A stretch of 42,734 nucleotides of DNA from an uncultured Clostridia bacterium (GTDB lineage: Bacteria > Bacillota > Clostridia > TANB77 > CAG-508): the NCBI GenBank assembly GCA_948560265.1, contig CAOXTD010000014.1, positions 1 to 42,734 of the forward strand, in the 5' to 3' direction. Shown here piece after piece: positions 1 to 9,190 of the stretch. The position numbers were made by a program, and so were the translations under genes. Within the stretch, counting starts at the first letter, position 1; every line of letters begins with the position of its first letter. The notes below the pieces were generated by a model. The model ran no database searches and had not been told where the DNA came from. It saw only the letters and a program-made list of their open reading frames with translations.

Positions 1-1142
1 AGAAAAAGGAAAGAGGTATTACATTAATAGCACTTATTGTAACGGTAATAATATTATTAATATTAGCAGGTGTAACACTTTTCTATGTATTAGGGGATAA
101 TGGAATTATAAAAGTAGCGCAAGATGCTAAGAAACAAACTGAAGATGCTATGAAGAATGAACAACAATATTTGAGTGAATTAGCAAATCAGTTAAAAGAA
201 GCATATGGTGGAGATAATGGAGATAATAACCAGGGAGGAAATACAGAAAATCCAGATCCAGATGATCCAGGACCAGAAACTCCAACAGGTCCAACAATAG
301 GTGGTACAACAACAGGAGAGCATACAGCAGGAACAATAGATTACACATGGGAGCAAATAGATAAAATAGCACAGGCAATAGCTAATTCTTCGGATGTGAC
401 AAACGAAACAACAGAAGTAACAGCCAATATAGATGGAACAAGCTTAAAACTAGGAATAGGAGATATAGCAACAGTCCAATATGATGGAACAGATGTAAGA
501 GTAAGAGTGCTAGGCTTCAAACACGACGACTTAGTAGACCAAACAGTTTATGGGGGAACACATGAAAAGGCAAGTATTTCATTCGAATTCTTAGACTTCA
601 TGACAGGAAGCACATACAAGCATATGAATTCAAGTAAGACAAACAGTGGCGGCTGGGCAAATACACAAATGAGAAAAGATCTAAACGGATATACAACAAA
701 TGATGCAACCCAAAGTGGAACAATCGGAGGACTAGGAGCAAACTTAAGCAATAAGAGCTATATTAAACAGGTAAAGAAAAAGTACATTGCAACATATAAC
801 GATGCAAATAGTGTAACAACATGTAATGATTACTTATGGTTATTGGCAGCAAGCGAGATTGTAAATGATGGATATCAGTCAGGAGGCTACGGATATTCAG
901 TCACATCAGAAGGAAGTCAATATAAATATTACCAAGGAGTGACGGAGGCATGGAACAGTTCGAACACGGGACGTAGGAAGAGACCGAGTGCCTCAGGCGG
1001 TACAGTCAGCTGGTGGCTTCGTTCGCCTCATTACAACTACAGCGACAGTTTCGACAAGATCGATAATATCGGTCGTTGCGATGGAAGTAGCCCTGGCAAC
1101 GCGGACAACAACAATGGCGTTGCGCCTGGCTTTTGCATTTAG
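1..1142 (+). CDS. Pilin-like surface protein with DUF6273/C-type-lectin-like tail, 5' partial
   Basis: The reading frame is open from base 3, with no start codon before 150, so the true start is left of the window. The first visible residues read KKERGITLIALIVTVIILLILAG: a basic end, a Gly and a long hydrophobic helix, as in type IV prepilins cleaved after Gly, but without the usual Glu at mature position 5. A Pro/Thr/Gly-rich, Asn/Asp-rich linker follows (about residues 70-110 of the visible part), then a domain ending in WWLRSP and GVAPGFCI, the signature of DUF6273-type proteins that I believe adopt a C-type-lectin-like fold. The gene is followed by a strong terminator. Bases from about 935 onward are much richer in GC than the rest and have the codon pattern of a retroelement-mutated region. 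It is probably a surface or pilus-tip binding protein; the ligand is unknown. Confidence 0.75.
   Translation, partial: KKERGITLIALIVTVIILLILAGVTLFYVLGDNGIIKVAQDAKKQTEDAMKNEQQYLSELANQLKEAYGGDNGDNNQGGNTENPDPDDPGPETPTGPTIGGTTTGEHTAGTIDYTWEQIDKIAQAIANSSDVTNETTEVTANIDGTSLKLGIGDIATVQYDGTDVRVRVLGFKHDDLVDQTVYGGTHEKASISFEFLDFMTGSTYKHMNSSKTNSGGWANTQMRKDLNGYTTNDATQSGTIGGLGANLSNKSYIKQVKKKYIATYNDANSVTTCNDYLWLLAASEIVNDGYQSGGYGYSVTSEGSQYKYYQGVTEAWNSSNTGRRKRPSASGGTVSWWLRSPHYNYSDSFDKIDNIGRCDGSSPGNADNNNGVAPGFCI
935..1139 (+). other. Candidate diversity-generating retroelement variable region
   Basis: The last ~200 bp of the gene switch from AT-rich to clearly GC-rich sequence. After the WWLRSP motif a run of codons reads CAT TAC AAC TAC AGC GAC, then AGT TTC GAC AAG ATC. 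Nearly all end in C or T, and the first two bases vary as if copied from a template made of AAC/AAT codons with random change at adenines. The segment ends in a nearly A-free stretch (ggcgttgcgcctggc) just before the stop, where a retroelement initiation site would lie. Position at the 3' end of a lectin-like gene is typical. No template repeat or reverse transcriptase is seen in the window, so this rests on pattern alone. Confidence 0.5.
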
Positions 1143-1179
1143 GACCTGAACTGAAAAAAACAATATATTTTAAAACTAA

Positions 1180-1223
1180 ACAAGCAATCTAGCAAACCCA
1201 GCTATATTGCTTGTTTTTTGTTT
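1180..1223 (+). terminator. Rho-independent terminator after pilin-like gene
   Basis: acaagcaat (1180-1188) pairs with attgcttgt (1206-1214). An inner tagc/gcta pairing extends the stem across one mismatch, and a T-rich tail (ttttttgttt) follows. It closes the pilin-like gene. If that gene is a retroelement target, the same hairpin could also be the DNA hairpin often found just after variable regions. Confidence 0.85.
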
Positions 1224-1312
1224 CTAAAATAGCTTATATAACTTAAAACATAAGAAAATATTACAAAAATATTACAATCGTATTAAATTTATATTACACC
1301 GTGCTAAAATTG

Positions 1313-1341
1313 TTGTTTTTGGTTGTAAAATGTTGTACAAT
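1313..1341 (+). promoter_or_regulatory. Possible sigma-A promoter of the Tad-like locus
   Basis: A near-consensus -10 (TACAAT, 1336-1341) lies 17 bp after a weak -35 (TTGTTT, 1313-1318), about 45 bp before the first gene of the pilus locus and downstream of the terminator. The -35 is poor, so this is tentative. Confidence 0.35.
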
Positions 1342-1386
1342 GAATAAAGTAACGATATTTTCAAAAAGTGTGAGGAGGAACAAAGC

Positions 1387-2343
1387 ATGGCTAAAAATCC
1401 AATGCAAAGAAAAGCACAAAATTCATTTTTATTAGGAATGTTAATTACCTTATTAATTACAGGTTTAATTATAGCGTTTTTGATACTACAATTAACAAAA
1501 TTAACAAAAGACCAACAAAAGGCAAAATCTCTTTTGAAACAAGTATATGTAGTATCACAAGATATAGAATCAGGTGAACCAATTACTGGTGATAAATTAA
1601 TTATGAAAACAGTAGATGGAAGCACGATTCCTGCAAATGCTTTAACAACAACTGATTTAGATGAGAAAGTTAATGTATTTGATGAAGATGGTAATATGAT
1701 TAAAAAAGTAGAAGTGATTTCTAAAATTAAATTATTACAAGGAACTGTGCTTACAAGTGAAATGATTGCAGAAACAGGAGAACTTGCTAATGATTTAAGA
1801 AAACAAGAGTACAATATGTTTGTCATTCCATCACAATTAACTACTGGTCAATATGTAGATGTCCGTTTAAGATTACCAAATGGAAAAGATTATATTGTAG
1901 TATCACATAAAAGAATTACAATTCCAGATTATGAAGGTACATTATCTACTAATACAGTATCTTTAAATATGTCGGAAATAGAAATTTTAACTTTAAGCTG
2001 TGCTATTGTGGAATCTTATAAAATTAGTGGTTCGCTCCTATATGTTAACCAATATATAGAACCAGGATTACAAACAGCAGCAACAGCAACATACATACCT
2101 GATGATGATACAATCAATTTAATTCACAGAGATCCAAACTGTGTAGAAGAAGCAAGACAAGCATTATTTAGAAGAAACAATGATGCTGCTAATAAAACAG
2201 CAGTAAGAAATCCAATTAATAATGGATTGAATGAAAATTCTGAAAATGCAACAGAAAATGCTGCAAATGCATTAAAAGAAGAATTACAAAGAGCACAAGA
2301 AGAAAGACAAAAATACTTAGAATCACTAGGTGGAGTTTATTAA
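1387..2343 (+). CDS. CpaB/RcpC-like SAF-domain pilus assembly protein
   Basis: A 318-residue protein with one N-terminal membrane helix (about residues 14-37) and then an SAF-type region (VYVVSQDIESGEPITGDKLIMKTV; later KLLQGTVLTSEMI), the fold shared by CpaB/RcpC and flagellar FlgA. In Tad systems this protein sits on the outer face of the membrane and helps assemble the pilus. The C-terminal ~70 residues are Asn/Glu-rich and probably coiled or disordered. A strong site (gaggagg) precedes the ATG. It opens a block of same-strand genes including two CpaE-like proteins, a CpaF ATPase and TadB/TadC, which supports the call. Confidence 0.75.
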   Translation: MAKNPMQRKAQNSFLLGMLITLLITGLIIAFLILQLTKLTKDQQKAKSLLKQVYVVSQDIESGEPITGDKLIMKTVDGSTIPANALTTTDLDEKVNVFDEDGNMIKKVEVISKIKLLQGTVLTSEMIAETGELANDLRKQEYNMFVIPSQLTTGQYVDVRLRLPNGKDYIVVSHKRITIPDYEGTLSTNTVSLNMSEIEILTLSCAIVESYKISGSLLYVNQYIEPGLQTAATATYIPDDDTINLIHRDPNCVEEARQALFRRNNDAANKTAVRNPINNGLNENSENATENAANALKEELQRAQEERQKYLESLGGVY

Positions 2344-2372
2344 AAAAGCAATAAAGGAGAATGGAGGATAAC

Positions 2373-3071
2373 ATGAGAACAATAGGTTTTATAGGAGCAT
2401 ATGACAAGACAGATTTAATCATATATATAGCAAAACTTTTAACAGAAATGAATAAAAAAGTTATGATAATAGATGCTACTACTTTGCAAAAGGCAAAATA
2501 TATTGTTCCTGCTATTTCTCCTTCTAAAACTTATGTTACAGAATTTGAGGGGATTGATATTGCAGTTGGTTTTCACAACTATGCATTAATTAAAGACTAC
2601 TTAGGTATGCCACAACATGCAGTATTTGAGTATGACTATATCTTTTTAGATGTTGACTCACCAGAAGAATTAGTGAATTTTGATGTACAGTCAGCTACTA
2701 AAAACTATTTTGTAACAGGTTTTGATGTTTATTCTTTAAAAAGAGGAATTGAAATATTATCAGGACTTACAGAAGCAATACCACTTAAAAAAGTATTTTT
2801 TACAAAGAAAGCTAAAATAGAAGAAGAAGAATATTTTGATTATATTTCTTTAGGATGTAGAGCAACTTGGGATGAAGAAAAAATTTATTTTCCTTTTGAA
2901 CAAGGGGACCAAACAACATTAATGGAGAATGAAAGAGTAGCTAGAGTAAAACTTAAAAAATTAACACAAAGTTATAAAGATGGATTGATGTATATTGCAG
3001 AAGAGTTAATAGATCCAAAAGAAAGTGGAGATTTAAGAAAAGCATATAAACAATTAGAAAAAGGAGTATAA
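2373..3071 (+). CDS. CpaE/ParA-like P-loop-related protein, degenerate Walker A
   Basis: Begins MRTIGFIGAYDKTDLIIYIAKLL and continues with KKVMIIDATT, the layout of a ParA/MinD-type ATPase (Walker A, helix, then a strand ending in Asp). The Walker A is reduced to GAYDKTD, lacking the usual KGGxGKT. CpaE proteins of this kind position or assist Tad pilus machinery. I chose the ATG at 2373 because ggagg lies 5 bases before it; an in-frame ATG at 2361 has its Shine-Dalgarno sequence too close. It is 232 residues, follows the SAF protein by 29 bases and precedes a second, related protein. Whether it binds nucleotide is uncertain. Confidence 0.6.
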   Translation: MRTIGFIGAYDKTDLIIYIAKLLTEMNKKVMIIDATTLQKAKYIVPAISPSKTYVTEFEGIDIAVGFHNYALIKDYLGMPQHAVFEYDYIFLDVDSPEELVNFDVQSATKNYFVTGFDVYSLKRGIEILSGLTEAIPLKKVFFTKKAKIEEEEYFDYISLGCRATWDEEKIYFPFEQGDQTTLMENERVARVKLKKLTQSYKDGLMYIAEELIDPKESGDLRKAYKQLEKGV

Positions 3072-3074
3072 GTT

Positions 3075-3917
3075 ATGGCGGTTATTACATTTTATAGTCA
3101 TGATAGTAAAGAAACTGGACAAAGTTTGTCAATAGCAGCAATAGCTACACATATGGCAATTGCTCATAATTATAAAATATTAATTATTTCTACCAGTTTT
3201 AATGAATTAACTCTAGAAAATTGCTTTTGGGAATATGCTAAGATAAGACAGACTTCTGTTGTGAAAGATAATAACCCAAGTATTGGACTAGAATCAGGAG
3301 TAGAAGGGCTATTAAAAGTATTAGCAAGCAATAGAACTAGTAATGAAATTGTGAAAAACTATTCTAGAATTGTTTTAAAAGATAGATTAGATGTTTTGTT
3401 AGCGCCAGCTACAACTTCTTATCAAGAATACATGGAGATTACAGCAAACTATACCAACATTATTAAAACAGCAGATAGATATTATGACCTTGTTTTTGTA
3501 GACTTGAGTAAAAAAATGCCTAAAAAGGATATTCAATCTATTTTAGAGATGTCAGATGTTATTATGATGAATTTAGTACAAAGATTAGAAACACTAAATA
3601 ACTTTATTCGTTTGAGAGAAGCAAATGATTTTTACAAGAAAAAGAATGTCATGTTAGCTCTTGGTAGATATGATAGATTTTCAAAATATAACAATAAAAA
3701 TATTACTAGATATATGAAAGAGAGAAAGGAGCTTTCGGTAGTTCCATACAATACATTATTTTTTGAAGCTTGCAGTGAAGGAACTATTATTGACTTTTTC
3801 TTACGATTAAGAAATATTGTAGATGATACTGACAAAAATGTGACTTTTGAAAAAGCTGTAGCAGAAGCAGATAGCAACATTATTTATAAACTACAAGAAT
3901 TACAAATGAAGTTGTAA
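3075..3917 (+). CDS. Second CpaE/ParA-like protein, degenerate P-loop
   Basis: 280 residues; the N-terminus MAVITFYSHDSKETGQSLSI is followed by a helix and KILIISTS, matching the ParA/MinD/CpaE fold, but the P-loop reads SHDSKETGQS in place of a classical Walker A. Later, YYDLVFVDLSKKM resembles the Walker B strand and SDVIMMNLVQ the following strand. It starts 3 bases after the previous stop, so the pair is probably translationally coupled. Two diverged CpaE-like copies in series may form a heterodimer; that is inference. The cpaF ATPase gene follows after 25 bases. Confidence 0.6.
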   Translation: MAVITFYSHDSKETGQSLSIAAIATHMAIAHNYKILIISTSFNELTLENCFWEYAKIRQTSVVKDNNPSIGLESGVEGLLKVLASNRTSNEIVKNYSRIVLKDRLDVLLAPATTSYQEYMEITANYTNIIKTADRYYDLVFVDLSKKMPKKDIQSILEMSDVIMMNLVQRLETLNNFIRLREANDFYKKKNVMLALGRYDRFSKYNNKNITRYMKERKELSVVPYNTLFFEACSEGTIIDFFLRLRNIVDDTDKNVTFEKAVAEADSNIIYKLQELQMKL

Positions 3918-3942
3918 TCCCATAGGAAGGAGAACTTACAAA

Positions 3943-5899
3943 ATGCTTAATATATTTTTAATGATAGTCGTACTTTTATTAGCTGTATTTATTGTTTTTC
4001 GATTTATCAGAAAAAAGCAATCAGAGCAAGTAGAAGAGCAAGTACAAGTTGACGATAAGACATATACATTAGAATTAATGAAAGAATTTGTTAAGAAAAG
4101 ACTTGACGAAATTACTAAAATTAACTTGTATGATATTGGACTTTCAGAAGAAGAATTGAAAAGAAGAAAGCAGAAAAAGTATGAACTAAAAAAAGCATTA
4201 AAAGGCTGTACATATGGAGATGTAAATGATAAAAAATATGTAAAAGAACTAATTTACGATTTATTATATCGTGAATATGGTGTTAATGAGACCAATGTAT
4301 CAAAAGCGATTTCTTTTGATATTCCATCTCTTCTAACAGCACAAGATAAGTTTGAAATTATTTTATACATGTATAAAAATGAATTCGGCTATGAAGCTAT
4401 GGGAGAGATTATTAAAAAATATAATTTAGATGATTTGAAATATGTAGAAGGTGAAGCAAAACCTTGCTATGTTATCACATCAAGTGAAATTGAAAAAATT
4501 TATGAACAAGAGAACTTTATTCTTACGTTTTCAGATAAATTAAATGTAGTAGTACAAAGAATTTATCAACATTACAAAGGATACAGCAGTATTGATGAAA
4601 TAAGAGATATGAACATAGATGGTATTTCTGGTGGTGTATCAGGACTTCCAGAGTCTTTCTTAAGCCAAGTGGCACAAACAGATGGTGATTACTTGAGCCA
4701 AATAGCAGAACATAAAGTGCCACGTGCTTGTGATAGTATTTGGATTATGTTTCATGGTAAATCTATTCGTTTAGCTTTCTTGTCTTTTGGGTCAGAAGCA
4801 GAATTAAAAAGAGTTTGCCAGAATATTTACAAATATAATAACCCAGGACAATTATCAGATACGAATGGTTTTAAAATCAATGAAATGAAAGATGGTTCTC
4901 GTGTCGTTGTAGTAAGACCAAGTATGTCTGAAACATGGGCATTCTTCGTAAGAAAGTTCGACGTACAACGTGCAACCTTAGAGCAAATTATTCGTTTCGA
5001 AGGAAAAGAAGAGGCAATTGATTTACTAAAATATTTAGTAAAAGGTGCCAGAATTATATCACTAACTGGTGAACAAGGATGCCGGAAAAACAACTATGCT
5101 TATGGCAATGATTGAAAATATATACGAAACTATGAACCTTCGTATTACAGAAACTGCATTCGAGTTACACTTAAGAAAAATTTACCCAACTAGAAATATC
5201 TTATCTATGAGGGAAACAGAAACAGTATCTGGACAAGATTGTTTGGATGTTCAAAAAAAGACAGATGGTAGTGTTAATATCATCGGTGAGGTTGCAACTG
5301 ACCCTGTAGCATCTTGGATGATTCAGTCAGCACAGGTTGCATCTAAGTTTACTTTGTTTACTCACCATGCTAAAACATTTCCAGACTTAGTAACAGCACT
5401 TCGTAACTCTATGCTTAGAGCAGGGGTGTTTAAAGACGAAAAAACTGCAGAAGAGCAAGTTGTACAAGTATTGAATTTTGATATTCACTTAGTAAAAGAC
5501 TTTAGAGGAAACAGATATATTGAAAGAGTAACAGAGTGTATTCCAGTAGAAGAAAAGAATGAATATACATTTGACCACAGAAAAGAAAAGACATTAGAGG
5601 GAAAAATGAATAAATTTATGGATAATGCAACTGTATTCTTTACCAAAACCACCAATAGAGAATTATTCAAACATAGAAATGTTATGGAATATCAAGATGG
5701 CAGATATGTATTAACAAATCCAATTACAGATGCTAATATTCAAGCTATGAGAAATAACATGGATACAAGCGACTTAGAAGGATTTAATGATTTCTTACAA
5801 AGAAATTGGGGCATTAAACCAAGTAATGGATATGATGATGATATGATTACGGTAAGTGATATGCCAAAAAAGAGAGGAAGAAAACCAAAAGTACAATAA
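3943..5899 (+). CDS. cpaF: CpaF/TadA secretion ATPase, interrupted by +1 frameshift at CGG
   Basis: Two reading frames (3943-5115 and 5069-5899) make one ATPase if the C at 5083 is skipped. The break is inside Walker A: frame 1 reads ...GEQGC then CGG and stops at 5113. Skipping one C gives GEQGCGKTTMLM, a perfect P-loop. The joined protein is about 651 residues: an N-terminal membrane helix (about 2-22), a long regulatory region, Walker A near 376-383, a Walker B-like strand (GSVNIIGEV) and a His-box (FTHHAKT). CpaF/TadA ATPases power Tad pilus assembly; a membrane anchor is unusual. The C-terminus is basic (KKRGRKPKVQ). As printed it would yield only a truncated enzyme lacking the P-loop, unless frameshifting occurs. 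Confidence 0.85.
5080..5086 (+). other. Candidate +1 frameshift site 1 (TGC CGG A)
   Basis: Frame-0 CGG at 5083-5085 (codon 381 of cpaF). Dropping the C at 5083 gives GGA, the invariant Gly of Walker A (GCGKT). Without the shift, translation ends ten codons later. Confidence 0.7.
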
Positions 5900-5917
5900 A
5901 ATAGGAGGTGACTTAGG

Positions 5918-8012
5918 GTGAATGGCAATTTAATGATGTATGTATTAGGAGGAGCAGGAATTCTGTTTATACTAATCATAGTTGCATTTTTAATGTTAAG
6001 AAAAAAAATGAATACTTCTGAAATAAAGCAAATACAACAATTGAGAGAAGGAACAGAAGCAAAGTCTTTTTCAACAGAAGTACTTTTTCAAAAATTATAT
6101 ATTATTTACCTTAAGACTCCTTTTTTAAAGAAATATTTATTAAAAGTACGTAGAAGACTAGAAATTATTAACGTAGATGATGAGTATTTAACAAGAAAAC
6201 AAGCAGCATCTATTTTGACTAAGACTTTATGTATTATTCTTCCACTTACCATTGTCATTATTGCAATGACACATGAAAATGCTCTACTATTATGTATTTT
6301 ATTACTATTCGAATTATTCATGGTAGACACTTTTATGGATGGGATGGTAAATAAATTAGATAATAAATTATTAAGAGAACAAATTGAGTTCTTCTCAGAA
6401 ATTAGACATGCTTACCATGAGTTTAACATGGTAGAAGAAGCAATTTACCAAGTAGCACAAGATGACGAAAAGCCAGAAATGGCAAGACAAGCAGAAAAGA
6501 TCTATGAAGTATTGATTTCAAATGATCCTGAATCAGAATTGGAAAAATATTACGATATTGCACCAAATAGTTACTTAAAGGAATTTGCAGGAGTTTCTTA
6601 CTTAACTAAGGAATTTGGTGACCGTAAGATAGATAAAACATCTTTATACTTAAAAAACTTAAATAACATTACACAAGAGATGCAGCTAGAAATTTTGAAA
6701 AGAGATAAATTAGATTATACTTTCCAGAGTTTATCAGTTATTTCAATTGTACCAATTTTAGCATTAGAACCAATTAAAAATTGGGCAGTTTCACAATTTA
6801 GTTTTACAGAGAGTTTTTATAATGGCAAAACAGGGTTTATTGTACAAATTTTAATTTTATTATTAACTTTTGTATGTTATTTGTTAATAGGAAAATTAAA
6901 AGATAATGGCTCAACTGCAATGAATACAAAAAATACAGAAAATCCTTGGCAAGAAAAACTATATAGAATTAAGATTATTAAAAAGTTTGTAGATTTATTT
7001 ATGCCAAAAGAAGGAACAAAAGAAGATAGAACTTTAAAAAAGAAAATGAAAGATGCGGCAACTAAGGATAAAGTACAATGGATTTATATTAATAGAATTA
7101 TGTTATGTGTTATGACTTTTATAGTTAGTATTTTCTTATTTAGTTATGTACATACATTAGTAATTAATGGTGTTTATACGGACCCAACAGAAGATTATGA
7201 TGTTTACCGGTCAAATGGCTTCTAAAGATACCAATAAAGCTATGAAATTGACAGAATCAGATAATCAATATTTGGAGTATTATAAAGGGCAACCAGAAAC
7301 TAAAGTAGAAGAAATTCAAAAGGTGATGAGACAAGGAAAAGTCAATAAAGACTATATAGAAAGTAGTGACGAAGAACTAGAGACAGCAGCACAGAGAGTT
7401 TTGGAAAAATTAAAATTAGTTAGTAGTGAGACACTTCAATGGTTTGAAGTATTACTAGCATTAGTATTTGCAGTAATTGCTTATATGGCTCCAATTTGGA
7501 TGCTCATCTTCCAAGCTAAAATGAGACAATTGGAGATGGAAGATGAAGTAATGCAGTTCAATACAATTATCTTGATGTTAATGAAAATTGAGAGAGTTAA
7601 TGTTGAAATCATTTTAGAGTGGTTAGAAAGATATGCTAATATTTTTAGAGAGCCAATTAGTAAATGTGTAAACAACTATGAAAGTGGTGCATGGGAGTCT
7701 TTAGAACAATTAAAAGAAGATGTTACTTATCAACCATTTATTAGAATTGTAGAAAGTTTACAAGCAGCAGTAGAAAAAATTCCAATTGAAGATGCTTTCG
7801 ATGAATTAGATACAGAAAGAGACTACTACCAAGAAAAGAGAAAAGAATCTAATGAAAGATTAATTTCTAGAAAAGGTAGAATAGGAAAAGTAATTGGATT
7901 TGCTCCAATGATAGTTCTATTTGTTGGATACTTAATTGTACCATTAGTATTTATTGGTATTACCAGTATGACAAGTTCATTAAATTCAGTTAGAACAACA
8001 ACAGGAACATAA
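5918..8012 (+). CDS. TadB-TadC fused inner-membrane platform protein, +1 frameshift at CGG
   Basis: The ORFs 5918-7225 and 7167-8012 join if the C at 7208 is skipped, giving DYDVYGQMASKD and a ~697-residue membrane protein. The first half has an N-terminal helix, a hydrophobic pair (about residues 95-140), a cytoplasmic T2SSF-like helical domain and further helices near 265-325. The second half has another helix group, a second T2SSF-like segment (FNTIILMLMKIERVNVEIILEWLE) and a final helix. Tad systems usually have separate TadB and TadC proteins, so this looks like a fusion. The GTG start at 5918 is preceded by aggaggtga. It follows the ATPase by 18 bases and would be that enzyme's membrane partner. 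Confidence 0.7.
7205..7211 (+). other. Candidate +1 frameshift site 2 (TAC CGG T)
   Basis: Frame-0 CGG at 7208-7210 (codon 431 of tadBC) is followed by only four more codons and TAA. Dropping the C gives GGT (Gly) and opens 267 further codons. Confidence 0.7.
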
Positions 8013-8032
8013 AGCTATAGGAGGAGGAAAAT

Positions 8033-8636
8033 ATGGAAAATGCTTCAAAAGCTATTATTATGGCTGGTGGTATTTTAATTGGAGTTATCATTTTGTCAGT
8101 GCTTGTGTTAGTGTTCAGACCAATGGGAGATATTTATACAGAAGAGGGAGTATCCTTATCCGTTGAACAACTAGAAAAATATAACAGGCAATTTAATACT
8201 TTTGATAGGTCTTTATATGGAAGTGAAATATTATCATTAAAAAATCTGCTAGAAGATTATAACTATAGAGTATTGCAAGATGCAGATCCAAAATATATAG
8301 CAGAAAATGAAATTACAGTAATCATACGCTTAGATAAATATACTGCAGAAGAGTTGCTTGACAGTAGTGGAAATACGATAAGAACAAATTATAAAAAGCG
8401 GAGACATGGTAGGAGAATATGTACTAGTAGATACACAAACCAATAGAGTGACAGAACAAAAAAAACAGTTTAAATATTATATAGATACATTACAAAAAAA
8501 TATAAAAAATAGTTCAAATGCAGAAAGTTTATTAAAGGAATTGAAGAATACACCATTTAGATGTGTTAGTAGTAGAACAATTTATAATAAATCTGGAAGA
8601 ATAAAAAGTATGTACTTTGAACAAGCTGTTATGTAA
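8033..8636 (+). CDS. Pilin-like protein 1 (MENAS family), +1 frameshift at CGG
   Basis: Starts MENASKAIIMAGGILIGVIILSV: a very short polar end and one long hydrophobic helix, shared with three other proteins of this cluster. ORFs 8033-8446 and 8406-8636 join if the C at 8399 is skipped, giving KKGDMVGEYVLVDTQ and a 200-residue product. The joined C-terminus (FRCVSSRTIYNKSGRIKSMYFEQ) matches the end of the protein at 9191-9619 (FKCTKIEYHESNKQVKSLYFEQ), which independently confirms the joined frame. There is no classical prepilin cleavage site. It is probably a surface filament or pseudopilin component exported by the adjacent Tad-like machinery; this role is inferred from context. Confidence 0.65.
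8396..8402 (+). other. Candidate +1 frameshift site 3 (AAG CGG A)
   Basis: Frame-0 CGG at 8399-8401 (codon 123). Skipping the C gives GGA (Gly). The unshifted frame ends in basic, family-unlike residues (RRHGRRICTSRYTNQ). Confidence 0.7.
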
Positions 8637-8680
8637 AAGTTTTAGTTTTATAGATAGCATAAAAAGAAAGGGGTACCTAT

Positions 8681-9175
8681 ATGGAAAATGCTTCAAAAGC
8701 CCTTATTATGTCTGCTAGTATCTTGATTGGTATCATTATATTATCTATAGCAACTTATCTATTCACCGCTTTTGGAGGAAGTAGTAAAGAAATACAACAA
8801 CAGGTAGATGCTAGGGTTATGGCAGAATTTAATAATAACTTTTTAAAATATCAAGGAAGTGAAAAATGTACCATTCATGATATTGTGAATTTAGCAAAAT
8901 TTGCTCAAAAAACGAATGAGCAGTTAGGATATACAGCATCTGATTATCAAGAGCCATTTTACATTCAAGTAATTTTAATTGGAAATGGAAGGAAGGAGCT
9001 AACACAGTTTACAGAGCAACAATTGATTAAATTATTAAATGATGAAAGTGTAGAAAAAGATGCAAGTGGCAATTTGATAGGCAATTTACAATATTATAAA
9101 TGTGAAGAGGTTAGGTTTGATAATCCAGAGCAAACTAACCGAGTAAGTAAAATTATTTTTAAAAAGATGAATTGA
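8681..9175 (+). CDS. Pilin-like protein 2 (MENAS family)
   Basis: 164 residues starting MENASKALIMSASILIGIIILSIA, the shared short polar end plus one membrane helix. Soon after the helix it has FNNNFLKYQGSEKCTIHDIVNL, corresponding to the FNxxFxxY(x)G segment of its neighbours. It is preceded by a strong site (aaagaaaggggta). The rest is a small extracellular domain with no motif I recognise. Its position among four relatives, directly after the secretion platform, suggests a minor or major filament subunit; the exact role is unknown. Confidence 0.6.
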   Translation: MENASKALIMSASILIGIIILSIATYLFTAFGGSSKEIQQQVDARVMAEFNNNFLKYQGSEKCTIHDIVNLAKFAQKTNEQLGYTASDYQEPFYIQVILIGNGRKELTQFTEQQLIKLLNDESVEKDASGNLIGNLQYYKCEEVRFDNPEQTNRVSKIIFKKMN

Positions 9176-9190
9176 AAATAAGGAAAAAGA

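Noticed and set aside
1..1142. Reverse transcriptase or template repeat for the putative variable region within the window
   Set aside because: I found no second copy of the GC-rich tail and no reverse-transcriptase motif (YxDD) in a fitting gene, so any such partner must lie outside.
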